From the NCBI GenBank assembly GCA_012034595.1, contig JAAUPE010000014.1:1-64000 (forward strand): DNA of 64,000 bases. The letters are read 5' to 3'. This stretch comes from Calothrix sp. CSU_2_0. GTDB taxonomy: Bacteria > Cyanobacteriota > Cyanobacteriia > Cyanobacteriales > Nostocaceae. A model generated the notes under the pieces. The model saw only the letters and a list, made by a program, of their open reading frames with translations. It ran no database searches and was not told the origin of the DNA. A program made the translations under genes and the position numbers. Below, in pieces: positions 11,005 to 19,879 of this stretch (positions are counted from its first letter, which is position 1; the number at the start of each line of letters is the position of its first letter).

Positions 11005-12090
11005 ATGTTTTTACCATCACGTATATCAAATTCAACTTCCGCTTCCCCTACAAGCGTTGCAAAAATTATCGGTGATTATCAAGTTTCTTTAACGGAAATT
11101 TCCGACAAGAATGTATTGTTGAACCCGTCTGTACAGCAATATTGTGACTATACATCTGCTTTGAAATTAGTTAATATTCCCGCTAGCTCGGTAAATATAA
11201 AAACTACATTTGCCAAGCCAGAAATTTGGGAATGCGTCCATACATTCACCAGAAATTCGCAAGCAGTGGCATTTAGTCCAGATGGAAAAATACTGGCGAC
11301 TGGCAGTACATTTATTAAACTAGTTAATTTAGAAACTGGGTTACTCATTCGTACCCTCAAACGCGATTCTGGTATTTTAAAAACACTTGCTTTTAGTCCC
11401 GATGGTAAAACACTTATCAGTAGTGGATTGAGTCAGCGAATTGAAATGTGGGATGTATTAACTGGTAAGCTCGTGAGTGAATTTGTCACCCATGCGTATG
11501 CAGTCAATGCTCTAGCTTTTGGAAAAGATGGTAAAAACTTCGTCAGTGGCGATCGCGGCAAAACAATTCAATTTTGGAATGCTGACGATACGCAAGCAAC
11601 TGCAACTTTTGTCCAGCATCACGACTGGGTAAATAGTCTGGCTATTAGTCCGAATGGTGCGATCGTTGCTAGCGGTAGCTACGACGAAACCATCAAACTC
11701 TGGAACATGCACACAAAGACTCAAATTGCCACAATAAATGCCCATTCTCCGGTGTTTTCTGTCGCATTTAGCCTAGATGAGAAACTATTTATTTGTGGTT
11801 GTGCTGACGGTAAAATTAAGTTGTGGAATTGGCAAACCGCAGAATTCTTGGGTGTAATAGTCGGTCATGCGGACGAAGTAAACTCTGTTGCTGTGAATCG
11901 CGAAGGTACAATTATTGCTAGTGCTAGCGCAGACAAGACAGTTAGACTCTGGAATTCTCAAACCGGAGAAGAAATTGCTACTCTGGCTGGACATATCTCC
12001 AACGTTAAATATCTAACATTTAGCCCCGATGGTAATATGCTTGCAAGTGCAAGTGCAGAGGGTAATGTGAAAGTTTGGCGACGTGGATAA
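11005..12090 (+). CDS. WD40-repeat protein
   Basis: A 361-residue protein with a 70-residue Ser/Thr-rich leader and then about seven WD40 blades to the C-terminus (AFSPDGKTLISSGLSQRIEMWD, LAISPNGAIVASGSYDETIKLWN, VAVNREGTIIASASADKTVRLWN, LTFSPDGNMLASASAEGNVKVW). A seven-bladed propeller normally serves as a protein-protein scaffold. There is no catalytic domain or transmembrane segment, so it is a stand-alone propeller. AAGGGACT lies just upstream of the ATG at 11005. A hairpin at 12124-12148 ends it. Confidence 0.9.
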   Translation: MFLPSRISNSTSASPTSVAKIIGDYQVSLTEISDKNVLLNPSVQQYCDYTSALKLVNIPASSVNIKTTFAKPEIWECVHTFTRNSQAVAFSPDGKILATGSTFIKLVNLETGLLIRTLKRDSGILKTLAFSPDGKTLISSGLSQRIEMWDVLTGKLVSEFVTHAYAVNALAFGKDGKNFVSGDRGKTIQFWNADDTQATATFVQHHDWVNSLAISPNGAIVASGSYDETIKLWNMHTKTQIATINAHSPVFSVAFSLDEKLFICGCADGKIKLWNWQTAEFLGVIVGHADEVNSVAVNREGTIIASASADKTVRLWNSQTGEEIATLAGHISNVKYLTFSPDGNMLASASAEGNVKVWRRG

Positions 12091-12123
12091 TAAACCAATG
12101 TTTTCATGAAGAGAAAAATTTTT

Positions 12124-12148
12124 AGGGTGTAATAATATATTGCACCCT
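12124..12148 (+). terminator. Probable terminator of the WD40 gene
   Basis: AGGGTG (12124-12129) pairs with CACCCT (12143-12148), followed by TAATTTTGATTT. It starts 34 bases after the WD40 stop. Confidence 0.55.
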
Positions 12149-12225
12149 TAATTTTGATTTAATTTTTGGTGTTGCTGAGTTATTTACTGGCATCATGCTA
12201 AAGTTGAAACAAGAATCAAAGTAAG

Positions 12226-12277
12226 GTGTTTAAGTTAAAGTTTTTAAATTAAAGTTTTTAAATTAAGGTTTTTAAAC
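12226..12277. repeat. AT-rich tandem repeat in a leader
   Basis: Three to four copies of a unit close to AAGTTTTTAAATT lie directly before the Uma2 start codon, so they form its 5' leader. Confidence 0.7.
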
Positions 12278-12278
12278 T

Positions 12279-12995
12279 ATGGTTGCACCTCTAGAAACTC
12301 AAAATCAGCCAGAGGTAATCTACCCCGAAAGTGACGGTAAACCGATGGCAGATAATACCAAGCAGTTTGAGTTAATTGTACTTATTAAAAAAAACTTGGA
12401 CTTACTGTTTATTGATAACCCCAATATATTTGTTGCGGGTGATTTGCTGTGGTATCCAGTCAAAGGTAAACCAAACATAGTCACAGCACCAGATGTGATG
12501 GTAGTTTTCGACAGACCAAAAGGAGATAGAGGTTCATATCTACAATGGAAAGAAGATAATATTCCCCCACAAATCGTCTTTGAGATTCTTTCACCGAGTA
12601 ATTCTAAAGTCGAAATGGATAAAAAATTACTCTTTTACGATCGCCACGGTATCGAAGAGTATTATTTGTATGACCCAGAAAAAAACGAACTCAGTGGTTG
12701 GCTGCGGCAAGAAGGGTATTTAGAAACAATTGACCCAATTTTAGGCTGGATCAGTCCAAAATTAGGTGTTAAATTTGACTTGTCATCAACGGAATTAGAA
12801 TTATATCGTCCAGATGGGGAACGATTTTTGAGTTACACCGAAATTGCTCAAAAAGCCCAACAAGCTCAACAACAAGCTCAACAAGCTCAACAAGAAAAAG
12901 AGCAAGCTTTACAGCAATTAGAGCAAGAACGCTTACTGCGCGATCGCATGGCTGAAAAATTAAGAACTATGGGTATTAATCCTTTTGAGTTATAA
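12279..12995 (+). CDS. Uma2 (DUF820) family putative endonuclease
   Basis: A 238-residue member of the large cyanobacterial Uma2/DUF820 family, which has the PD-(D/E)xK restriction-endonuclease fold. The core includes VTAPDVMVVFDRP and PPQIVFEILSPSNSKVEMDKKLLFYDRHGIEEYYLYDP, holding the acidic residues expected of the fold (Asp in APDV, Glu in FEILSPS). Residues about 190-225 are a Gln/Ala-rich coiled coil with several QAQQ steps, typical of these proteins. The cellular role of the family is unclear. Its stop overlaps by six bases the stop of the convergent 12990 gene. Confidence 0.88.
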   Translation: MVAPLETQNQPEVIYPESDGKPMADNTKQFELIVLIKKNLDLLFIDNPNIFVAGDLLWYPVKGKPNIVTAPDVMVVFDRPKGDRGSYLQWKEDNIPPQIVFEILSPSNSKVEMDKKLLFYDRHGIEEYYLYDPEKNELSGWLRQEGYLETIDPILGWISPKLGVKFDLSSTELELYRPDGERFLSYTEIAQKAQQAQQQAQQAQQEKEQALQQLEQERLLRDRMAEKLRTMGINPFEL

Positions 12996-13391
12996 CCGCG
13001 ATGTCAGAGCTTGCATTTTTAAATCGTATAAATCGACAATTGTTTTGACTAATTCGCTTTTTTCACCTGTCAATTTTAATTTATCAATAGCTTGATTTAA
13101 ATTATCTCCCCCAAGTACAAGTTTCATGAGTTTCCGATGTTGAGACTCATCCAAAATTTTGCCAATTTCGCGGTTACGTCCTTGATTTACCGCTTGGATC
13201 ATCTGACGTTGACGTGGAGTTAACTCGATTATTTCAGTGTTTTTGGTGATGTCTGTTTGCGATTGGGCTGGTAGCGCATTGACAAAACTTGGTGTTACAA
13301 AAAGACTTGCAACAATCAACAACAGCAAGAATAGACGCTTGACCAAGTAATTAACCATACTCCCAGATTCCCACGATAAGGTTACATACAA
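12990..13391 (-). CDS. Small secreted protein, paralogue of the 13684 gene
   Basis: A 133-residue protein with an N-terminal signal or anchor (YLVKRLFLLLLIVASLFV, with VNALPAQ as a likely cleavage area). Its mature part (LTPRQRQMIQAVNQGRNREI, LDESQHRKLMKLVLGG) resembles that of the 13684 protein (LTPQERQELQAVRQRRNREL, LNKSQRKQLKHFLRSG). This L-T-x-x-Q-x-x-x-I/L...R-N-R-E layout resembles small helical periplasmic proteins of the Spy/CpxP kind, but that assignment is tentative. The two paralogues lie in the same direction with a tandem repeat array between them. Confidence 0.65.
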   Translation of the reverse strand: MYVTLSWESGSMVNYLVKRLFLLLLIVASLFVTPSFVNALPAQSQTDITKNTEIIELTPRQRQMIQAVNQGRNREIGKILDESQHRKLMKLVLGGDNLNQAIDKLKLTGEKSELVKTIVDLYDLKMQALTSRL

Positions 13392-13460
13392 TAAATTACC
13401 AGGGAATGGGGAGTAGGGACTATGAGTTCACCATACAAATTTATGATAGTAAACATGTAT

Positions 13461-13604
13461 GGTCAGGGCAAACATATACATATATGGTCAGGGCAAAGGT
13501 ATATGGTCAGGGCAAACATATATGGTCAGGGCAAACATATATGGTCAGGGCAAACATATATGGTCAGGGTAAACATATATGGTCAGGGTAAACATATATG
13601 GTCA
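13461..13604. repeat. 19-base tandem repeat array, eight copies
   Basis: The unit GGTCAGGGCAAACATATAT starts at 13461, 13486, 13505, 13524, 13543, 13562, 13581 and 13600. Spacing is 19 bases after a first 25-base step. The last copy runs straight into the GGGCAAAC hairpin at 13605. Frames across it encode repeats such as IYGQGKHIWSGQ, which I regard as chance translation. Confidence 0.95.
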
Positions 13605-13628
13605 GGGCAAACAACCGTTTGCCCCTAC
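13605..13628. repeat. GTAGGGG-family hairpin repeat
   Basis: GGGCAAAC (13605-13612) and GTTTGCCC (13617-13624) are perfect 8-base arms around AACC, followed by CTAC. Related copies lie at 23231, 28792, 30659, 32611, 34052 and 39268. Confidence 0.9.
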
Positions 13629-13683
13629 GGTAATCAATAAATATCAAAATCAACACGTCTGTCCAATGCCCAATTCTGATATT

Positions 13684-14190
13684 TTAAACAGGTTTCATTG
13701 GTAAGGAATGCCGATATAAAATACCTTTGATTTTTAACTCACTCAATTCTAGAACCGCTTGAATTGTATCCCACTGATCGCGCTCTAAATCCAAAGCCTC
13801 GATTGAGTTTTCGAGACTTTGCCCAGAACGGAGGAAATGTTTGAGTTGCTTGCGTTGGGATTTGTTAAGGATTTGAATTAATTCACGGTTGCGTCGTTGT
13901 CGTACTGCTTGCAGTTCTTGCCGTTCCTGGGGAGTTAGTTTTTCTTCTGTAAATGTGGTCTGGGAAACCGCAATTATTGCTGTTGGGGTTGCATTGCTGG
14001 TGTTTAATTGGTTAGAACTTAACTCGTTAATACTTAACTTTGCCGGAACAGCGATCGCATTGTTTGGAATTACAAATGTGGCGATCGCGAAAGTAGTGAA
14101 AAAAATTGCGATACTCCTTTGGAGTCGCTTTGCGATGCACCAAAAGGCGATCGTAATTCTAACCAGCGATTTCTTGAAGTTAACAGCCAT
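13684..14190 (-). CDS. Small secreted protein, paralogue of the 12990 gene
   Basis: A 168-residue protein with a hydrophobic N-terminal segment (IAIFFTTFAIATFVIPNNAIAV) suggesting export, and the mature helical domain shared with the 12990 protein (LTPQERQELQAVRQRRNREL onward). A spacer of about 30 residues (SINELSSNQLNTSN...) is unique to this copy. The GCGATCGC words fall in the signal region. Function unknown; see the paralogue for the Spy/CpxP comparison. Divergent from the CbbX-like gene. Confidence 0.65.
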   Translation of the reverse strand: MAVNFKKSLVRITIAFWCIAKRLQRSIAIFFTTFAIATFVIPNNAIAVPAKLSINELSSNQLNTSNATPTAIIAVSQTTFTEEKLTPQERQELQAVRQRRNRELIQILNKSQRKQLKHFLRSGQSLENSIEALDLERDQWDTIQAVLELSELKIKGILYRHSLPMKPV

Positions 14191-14440
14191 ATCTAGTTAT
14201 TCCTACAAGTCAAGAAGTCGTGAGTAGTCTGTAAGGGAAGAAATTAGAAAAGCCTTTCTCCCTTCCCTATCTGGTTTTGAGTTCTAGGATAGTCATTTTA
14301 GTTGCTTCAATAATGTCTTCCTTATGACTGACCTCAGAAATTGATAATTAAATAAAATATATAGTTGCCATTGAAATTAAATTATTTTATATTTCGTGAC
14401 TGACAGCTATTATCAAAAGCATCAACTACGGGTGAAAGTC

Positions 14441-15382
14441 ATGAGCGAACAACTTCTAGACAAAGATGTAATTTCTACTATCGGCAACGATACCGCAATT
14501 GATTTAGAAGCTGCATTTAGCGAATCCCAAGTGCAAAATATCTTAGATCAGCTTGACCAAGAATTAGTCGGGTTGCAGTCAGTCAAGAACAAAATCAAGG
14601 AAATGGCTGCTTTATTGTTAGTCGATCGCGTGCGGAAAAGTTTGGGTTTAACTGCTGGTGCTGTAACTTTACACATGACTTTCCTTGGCAATCCTGGTAT
14701 GGGTAAAACTACAGTTGCGATGCGGATGGCAGAAATTTTGCATCGTTTGGGATATATCCGTCGGGAAAATGTAATACTTGTTACCCGTGATGATTTGGTT
14801 GGTCAGGGTATTGGACAAACTGCACCGAAAACGCGGGAGGTGTTGAATAATGCCATGGGTGGAGTATTGCTAATTGATGAAGCTTATACCTTATTTCGTC
14901 CCGACCATCCCGGTGATTTTGGCTTGGAAGCGATCGAAATTTTAATGCAGGTGATGGAAAATCAAAGGGACAATTTAGTAGTGATTCTCGCGGGTTACAA
15001 AGAGCAAATGGAGCATTTTTTCCATAGCAACCCCGGCATGAATTCGCGCATTGGATTGCACATTGAGTTTAATGATTACTCAGTAGATGATTTGATGATA
15101 ATTGCGAATTCGATAACCACAGAGCAGAATTACAGCTTTAGTGTTGATGCGGAGAAGGCTTTTCGAGAGTATTTAATTAGACGTAGAGTTATGCCCCATT
15201 TTGCGAATGCGCGGAGTGTACGAAATGCCATCGATCGGGCAAGATTACGTCAAGCAAACCGATTATTGATGATGCGCGATCGCAAAGTGACTAAGCAGGA
15301 TTTAATTACCATCGAAGCCCAGGATATTTTAGCAAGTCGCGTATTTAAGGAAGGTGTACCAGATTGCGAACCTGACAGTTAA
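14441..15382 (+). CDS. cbbX: CbbX-like AAA+ ATPase
   Basis: A 313-residue AAA+ protein from the ATG at 14441; a GTG at 14396 would add 15 residues. Walker A is GNPGMGKTT with Lys89, and Walker B is LLIDEAY with Asp146-Glu147. Flanking blocks (VTRDDLVGQGIGQTAPKTRE, AIEILMQVMENQRDNLVVIL, SNPGMNSRI) match the CbbX/CfxQ family, whose proteobacterial and red-algal members remodel inhibited red-type Rubisco. Cyanobacterial Rubisco is form IB, so the client here may differ. Stand-alone gene, followed by a perfect palindrome acting as terminator. The assignment to the family is firm; the function is inferred. Confidence 0.87.
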   Translation: MSEQLLDKDVISTIGNDTAIDLEAAFSESQVQNILDQLDQELVGLQSVKNKIKEMAALLLVDRVRKSLGLTAGAVTLHMTFLGNPGMGKTTVAMRMAEILHRLGYIRRENVILVTRDDLVGQGIGQTAPKTREVLNNAMGGVLLIDEAYTLFRPDHPGDFGLEAIEILMQVMENQRDNLVVILAGYKEQMEHFFHSNPGMNSRIGLHIEFNDYSVDDLMIIANSITTEQNYSFSVDAEKAFREYLIRRRVMPHFANARSVRNAIDRARLRQANRLLMMRDRKVTKQDLITIEAQDILASRVFKEGVPDCEPDS

Positions 15383-15416
15383 ATCAACGTTTCTGAATAT
15401 TTTTTCGATGACGTAT

Positions 15417-15447
15417 GTAGAGACGCGATATATCGCGTCTCTCTTTT
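15417..15447 (+). terminator. Palindromic terminator of the GTAGAGACG family
   Basis: AGAGACGCGATA (15419-15430) is directly followed by its exact complement (15431-15442), then CTCTTTTATT. It sits 35 bases after the cbbX-like stop and matches the GTAGAGACG hairpins found elsewhere in the window. Confidence 0.7.
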
Positions 15448-15495
15448 ATTAAAAGTGTTCCAAAAAATAAACAATCCAATTTTGTGGCGCGATCG

Positions 15496-15655
15496 CCTGT
15501 CTTTGTGTATTAATAACAGGCAAGATACTTACACCACAAAAACCTGTCTTTGTATTAATAACAGGCAAGATACTTACACCACAAAACCTGTCTTTGTATT
15601 AAATTAATAACAGGCAAGATGCCTGTACCACAACAAACTGTCTTTGTTTTATCAT
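15496..15655. repeat. Threefold repeat of a hairpin unit (about 45-50 bases)
   Basis: Units begin at about 15496, 15543 and 15588, with a partial fourth at 15638. Each contains CCTGTCTTTGT...ACAGG, which can fold, then CAAGATACTTACACCACAAA. The third copy has an extra AAATT and GCCTG for ACTTA. The array occupies the leader just before the hybrid kinase. Confidence 0.85.
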
Positions 15656-15689
15656 TTTCTTATTGAATGTTATTGGATGCGATCGCCCA

Positions 15690-18600
15690 ATGCAGAATCA
15701 AGGCAAGCCTGAATTTCAACCAGAAAATGACTCCTCTGTTCCCTTGACTTCCGAACAACCACAAAGGCATAGTTTAGCTGAAATGTCAACAAATGTAGGG
15801 ATGGTTTTGCAATTGGCAGATGGCAGCATTCAAGCTTGCAATCCCGAAGCTGAGGCATTATTGGGGTTGACATCGGAACAGATACATGGGAATACATCCC
15901 TTGATTGTCCTTGGCAAACTGTACATGCAGACGGCTCCCCCTTTCCCGGTGAAACCCATCCAGCGATGGTGGCTTTGCAGTCGGGAAAACCTTGTTTAAG
16001 TGTGGTCATGGGATTTTATCAGCCCAATGGCGAACTGATTTGGTTGAATATAAATTCCCACCCCTTATTCCAACCCAGTATATCGACCCCTTATGCCGTA
16101 GTCACAACATTTTCACGTGAAAGTGTCCACGGGGATTCTCCGCAAATCTTGCCACCGGGGAGAATCCCCGTGGCAAAGTTTGCCCGGTGGGGCATTTCAC
16201 AGATTGTGGCACAAGAGGAAACAGAGGACTTTAGTAATTGCCTTGCAGCTGAAATAGAAATTCAAAGGCTCAATCAAGAACTGGAACGGCGAGTCAATGA
16301 AATGCAAACGATTCTTGATGCCGTACCTGTTGGGATTGCGATCGCCGAAGATGCAAACTGTCAAGTAATTCGTGCCAATGGCTTTGCTCAATCGATGTTG
16401 GCAGTGCCACCCGATGCAAATGTCTCTGCCACCGGAGAGCAAGCCGAAACCCTGCCATTTAGGCAACTGCGTGACGGTAAAGATATTCCAGGGGAAGAAC
16501 TGCCGATGCAGGTTGCCACCGCTCAAGGTAGAGAAGTTCGAGATGCCCAGATTCAGGTAGTGCGCTCGGATGGAGTCACGTTTGATTGGTGGGTAAATGC
16601 AGTGCCGTTGTTCGATAAAGCTGGTGCTGTTCGCGGATGTGTAGCTGCTTTTATGGACATTAGCGAACTCAAACGAACTGAAGAATCTTTACGGTTGAGT
16701 GAAGAACGATTGCGAATTGCTCAACTCGCTGCCAACGCTGGAACCTGGGATTGGGATGTGGCAAGCAACAGCGTCTATTGGTCGCCAGAATACTATACTC
16801 TGTACGGAATTGACCCCGCAACGCTGTCAACTTATGAAAATTGGTTAGCAAGTATTGTTGAAGCCGATCGCGAATTTGTCGAGCTAACCATTCGTCAAGC
16901 ATTAGAGCAGCAACAAACAAACCTCACCTTTGAGTTTCGGATTAACCATCCCCTAAAAGGGATGCGATGGTTTGATTCCCGCAGTGAAATATGTTACGAC
17001 GCTTCGGGGCAACCCACGCGGATAATTGGCATCTCGATCGATATTAGCGATCGCAAACAAGCCGCAGATGATTTAGTCAAGGCTAACGGTGTTTTGCGAG
17101 CGGTGATTGATGGCACATCGGATGTAATTTATGTCAAAGATTTACAAGGACGTTATGTAATTGCCAATGCAACCGCAGCTAATTGGTTAGAAACGACCGT
17201 TGAATCGATGCTCGATCGCGATGATACAGCATTGTTTCCCCCCGATAAAGCCGAGCAAATTCAGCAAATGGATCGCCAAGTTATAGAAACAGGTAAATCC
17301 ATTACTTTTGAAGAAGAAATTCCCAAACAAGGCATAGTGCGATCGCTGCTATCGGCAAAATATCCGTGGCGAGATGCGGAAGGTAATATTATCGGTGTAA
17401 TTGGTATTTCGCGAGATATTAGCGATGTCTACAACGAGCTTCGCTTACGCAAACGAACAGAAGTCACCCTACAAGAACAAACAAAGTTACTCCAAATCAT
17501 AGTTGAAAGCATCGGAGATGGTTTGATTCTGGCTAATACACAAGGGGAATTTTTACTTTTTAACCAAGCATCCGAACGGATTTTTGGTCAGCTAACCAAT
17601 GAAAAACCCGCTCGTGAATGGTCAAGCACCTATGGACTATTTTTAAACGACCAACAAACCCTGTTTCCCAGTGAGGAACTTCCCCTATCCAGAGCAATTA
17701 GAGGCGAATATGTTAATGATGTGGAAGTATTTGTGCGTCGCGAACCCACATCAGTAGGGCGGTGGGTAAGTATAAGTGGTTACCCTGTAATTAATGAAAG
17801 TAACGAAATTACAGGTGGGGTAATTCTTTGTCGAGATATAACCGAGCGCAAACAAGCCGAAGAAGCACTCAAAGAAAGTGAAAGTAGATTTCGGCAGTTG
17901 ACTAATTCCATGCCGCAAATTATCTGGACAACAGCAGCATCCGGGGAGTTGAATTATCTTAATGACCAGTGGCTGGAATATACAGGATTAACCCTTGGAC
18001 AAACTAGCGATCGCACCATCACGAATCAGTATATTCATCCCGACGACGTAGAATCGAGCAATCAACACTGGGAAGCAGCGCTAGCATCGGCAACCATTTA
18101 CGAGACAGAAATGCGGATAAAGGGAAGTCGGGATGGCAACTATCGCTGGTTTTTAGTGCGGGCTGTGCCGATTCGAGATGAGCAAGGTCAGGTGACACAA
18201 TGGTTCGGCACTTCCACAGATATCGACGATCGCAAACGTATCGAAGAAGAACTACGGCAAAAAAATGCCATTTTAGATGTAATTAACCAGTCAGCACCAA
18301 CGCCAATTTTTGTTAAAGATCGACAAGGACGGATTATTTATGCTAATCCAGCCACCTTGGAAGTACTGGGCAAAACAGAATCGGAGGTGATTGGTTTGTG
18401 CGATCGCGATTTATATTCATCCTCCGAACTCGGAGCCATAGTTACAGAAAACGATCGCCGCATTATGGAATCGGGACAAGTAGAAGTGGTGGAAGAAAGT
18501 CCCGATGGCATTCGCACATTTTTAGGCACAAAAGTACCCTACCGCAATCGAGATGGGGAAGTAATTGGCTTGATTGGCATATCCAACGATATTACCGATC

Positions 18601-19811
18601 GCGTTCAACTTGAGCGCGATCGCAATCTGATCTTACAGCAAGAACAAGCCGCCAGAGAAGCCGCCGAAAAAGCCAACCGCATCAAAGACGAATTTTTAGC
18701 AGTACTATCCCACGAATTGCGATCGCCCCTAAATCCCATTTTAGGCTGGTCAAAACTACTGCGAACTGGCAAACTAGATGCCACCAAAACCGCCGAAGCC
18801 CTAGCGACAATCGAGCGAAACGCCAAACTACAATCCCAATTAATCGAAGACTTACTCGACGTGTCCCGGATTCTCCAAGGCAAGCTCAGTTTAAATGTGA
18901 TTCCGGTGACAATGCCCACAATAATTATGGCTGCCCTGGAAACAGTGCGATTAGCGGCAGAAGCCAAAAATATCCAAATTCAAACAGTCCTTACCCCTAA
19001 CATTGGGCAAGTGTTAGGTGATACAAGTCGCTTACAGCAAATCCTCTGGAATCTCCTCTCGAACGCAATTAAATTTACCCCAATCGGGGGACGGGTTGAA
19101 GTGGAATTAACCCAAACTAATCACCACGTCCAAATTCAAGTCTCCGACACCGGAAAAGGTATTAAACCCGACTTTTTGCCCTATGTATTCGAGCATTTCC
19201 GCCAAGAAGACGGAGCCACAACCCGGAAATTTGGTGGATTAGGTTTAGGACTTGCGATCGTGCGGCAACTAGTCGAACTACATGGAGGTACGGTATTTGT
19301 CAATAGTCCTGGAGAAGGACAAGGAGCCACCTTTACCGTCCGCTTGCCACTGCTCACCCCAGTCACCGAATCTGCAAACAACACCAATAGTACTTTATCA
19401 CCGCTTACCGTTGAATCATTATCCCTACTTGGGTTGAAAATTCTTGTCGTCGATGATGAGCCAGACTCGCGAAATTTTATTGCCTTCGTCCTCCAAGAAG
19501 AAGGTGCAGAAGTAATTGCCCTAGCATCGGCAATTGACGCACTTGAATGGCTCCAACAAAATCAACCCGATTTATTAATTAGTGACATTGGAATGCCCGA
19601 AATGGATGGTTACATGTTGATCGAGCAAATCCGCAACCAACTGCCATCTCAGTGTCGGGAATTAATTGCGATCGCGCTAACTGCCTATGCTGGAGAAGTC
19701 AACGAACGTCAAGTTTTGGCAGCAGGATATCAAAAGCACCTTGCTAAACCAGTAGAACCAAAAGACTTAGTTGCAGCAGTGAATAGCTTAATTATTCATC
19801 GCAATATTTAG
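15690..19811 (+). CDS. Multi-PAS hybrid sensor histidine kinase with C-terminal receiver
   Basis: A 1373-residue soluble two-component sensor from the ATG at 15690; a TTG at 15663 would add nine residues. About seven PAS/PAC units lie at roughly residues 25-130, 190-310, 330-455, 470-580, 600-715, 730-845 and 855-970. The kinase follows: H-box SHELRSPLNPIL with His1008, N-box LSNAIKFTP, and G-box GLGLGLAIVRQLVELHGG. The receiver has acceptor Asp1299 in SDIGMPEMDG and the conserved Lys in HLAKPV. There are no membrane segments, so cytoplasmic sensing (redox, light or a small ligand) is likely. No partner regulator is adjacent. Residues about 146-167 come from an inserted palindrome (separate entry). 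Confidence 0.93.
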   Translation: MQNQGKPEFQPENDSSVPLTSEQPQRHSLAEMSTNVGMVLQLADGSIQACNPEAEALLGLTSEQIHGNTSLDCPWQTVHADGSPFPGETHPAMVALQSGKPCLSVVMGFYQPNGELIWLNINSHPLFQPSISTPYAVVTTFSRESVHGDSPQILPPGRIPVAKFARWGISQIVAQEETEDFSNCLAAEIEIQRLNQELERRVNEMQTILDAVPVGIAIAEDANCQVIRANGFAQSMLAVPPDANVSATGEQAETLPFRQLRDGKDIPGEELPMQVATAQGREVRDAQIQVVRSDGVTFDWWVNAVPLFDKAGAVRGCVAAFMDISELKRTEESLRLSEERLRIAQLAANAGTWDWDVASNSVYWSPEYYTLYGIDPATLSTYENWLASIVEADREFVELTIRQALEQQQTNLTFEFRINHPLKGMRWFDSRSEICYDASGQPTRIIGISIDISDRKQAADDLVKANGVLRAVIDGTSDVIYVKDLQGRYVIANATAANWLETTVESMLDRDDTALFPPDKAEQIQQMDRQVIETGKSITFEEEIPKQGIVRSLLSAKYPWRDAEGNIIGVIGISRDISDVYNELRLRKRTEVTLQEQTKLLQIIVESIGDGLILANTQGEFLLFNQASERIFGQLTNEKPAREWSSTYGLFLNDQQTLFPSEELPLSRAIRGEYVNDVEVFVRREPTSVGRWVSISGYPVINESNEITGGVILCRDITERKQAEEALKESESRFRQLTNSMPQIIWTTAASGELNYLNDQWLEYTGLTLGQTSDRTITNQYIHPDDVESSNQHWEAALASATIYETEMRIKGSRDGNYRWFLVRAVPIRDEQGQVTQWFGTSTDIDDRKRIEEELRQKNAILDVINQSAPTPIFVKDRQGRIIYANPATLEVLGKTESEVIGLCDRDLYSSSELGAIVTENDRRIMESGQVEVVEESPDGIRTFLGTKVPYRNRDGEVIGLIGISNDITDRVQLERDRNLILQQEQAAREAAEKANRIKDEFLAVLSHELRSPLNPILGWSKLLRTGKLDATKTAEALATIERNAKLQSQLIEDLLDVSRILQGKLSLNVIPVTMPTIIMAALETVRLAAEAKNIQIQTVLTPNIGQVLGDTSRLQQILWNLLSNAIKFTPIGGRVEVELTQTNHHVQIQVSDTGKGIKPDFLPYVFEHFRQEDGATTRKFGGLGLGLAIVRQLVELHGGTVFVNSPGEGQGATFTVRLPLLTPVTESANNTNSTLSPLTVESLSLLGLKILVVDDEPDSRNFIAFVLQEEGAEVIALASAIDALEWLQQNQPDLLISDIGMPEMDGYMLIEQIRNQLPSQCRELIAIALTAYAGEVNERQVLAAGYQKHLAKPVEPKDLVAAVNSLIIHRNI
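16127..16190. repeat. Palindromic element inside the coding sequence
   Basis: CCACGGGGATTCTCC (16127-16141) has its exact complement at 16159-16173. A second pair, CCACCGGG (16152-16159) and CCCGGTGG (16183-16190), interlocks with it. The 64 bases are read in frame, in the linker between the first two PAS domains. Confidence 0.85.
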
Positions 19812-19879
19812 GTATGATTGGTGCGATATCTCGACCGTATTCAGCTCGCAAAACTTTGCGATCGCGCAATCTTGGATGA

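Noticed and set aside
13406..13640. Plus-strand frames giving repetitive peptides (IYGQGKHIWSGQ)
   Set aside because: They are the translation of the 19-base tandem array. The unit length is not a multiple of three, so frames rotate through the same DNA, and there is no other coding sign.
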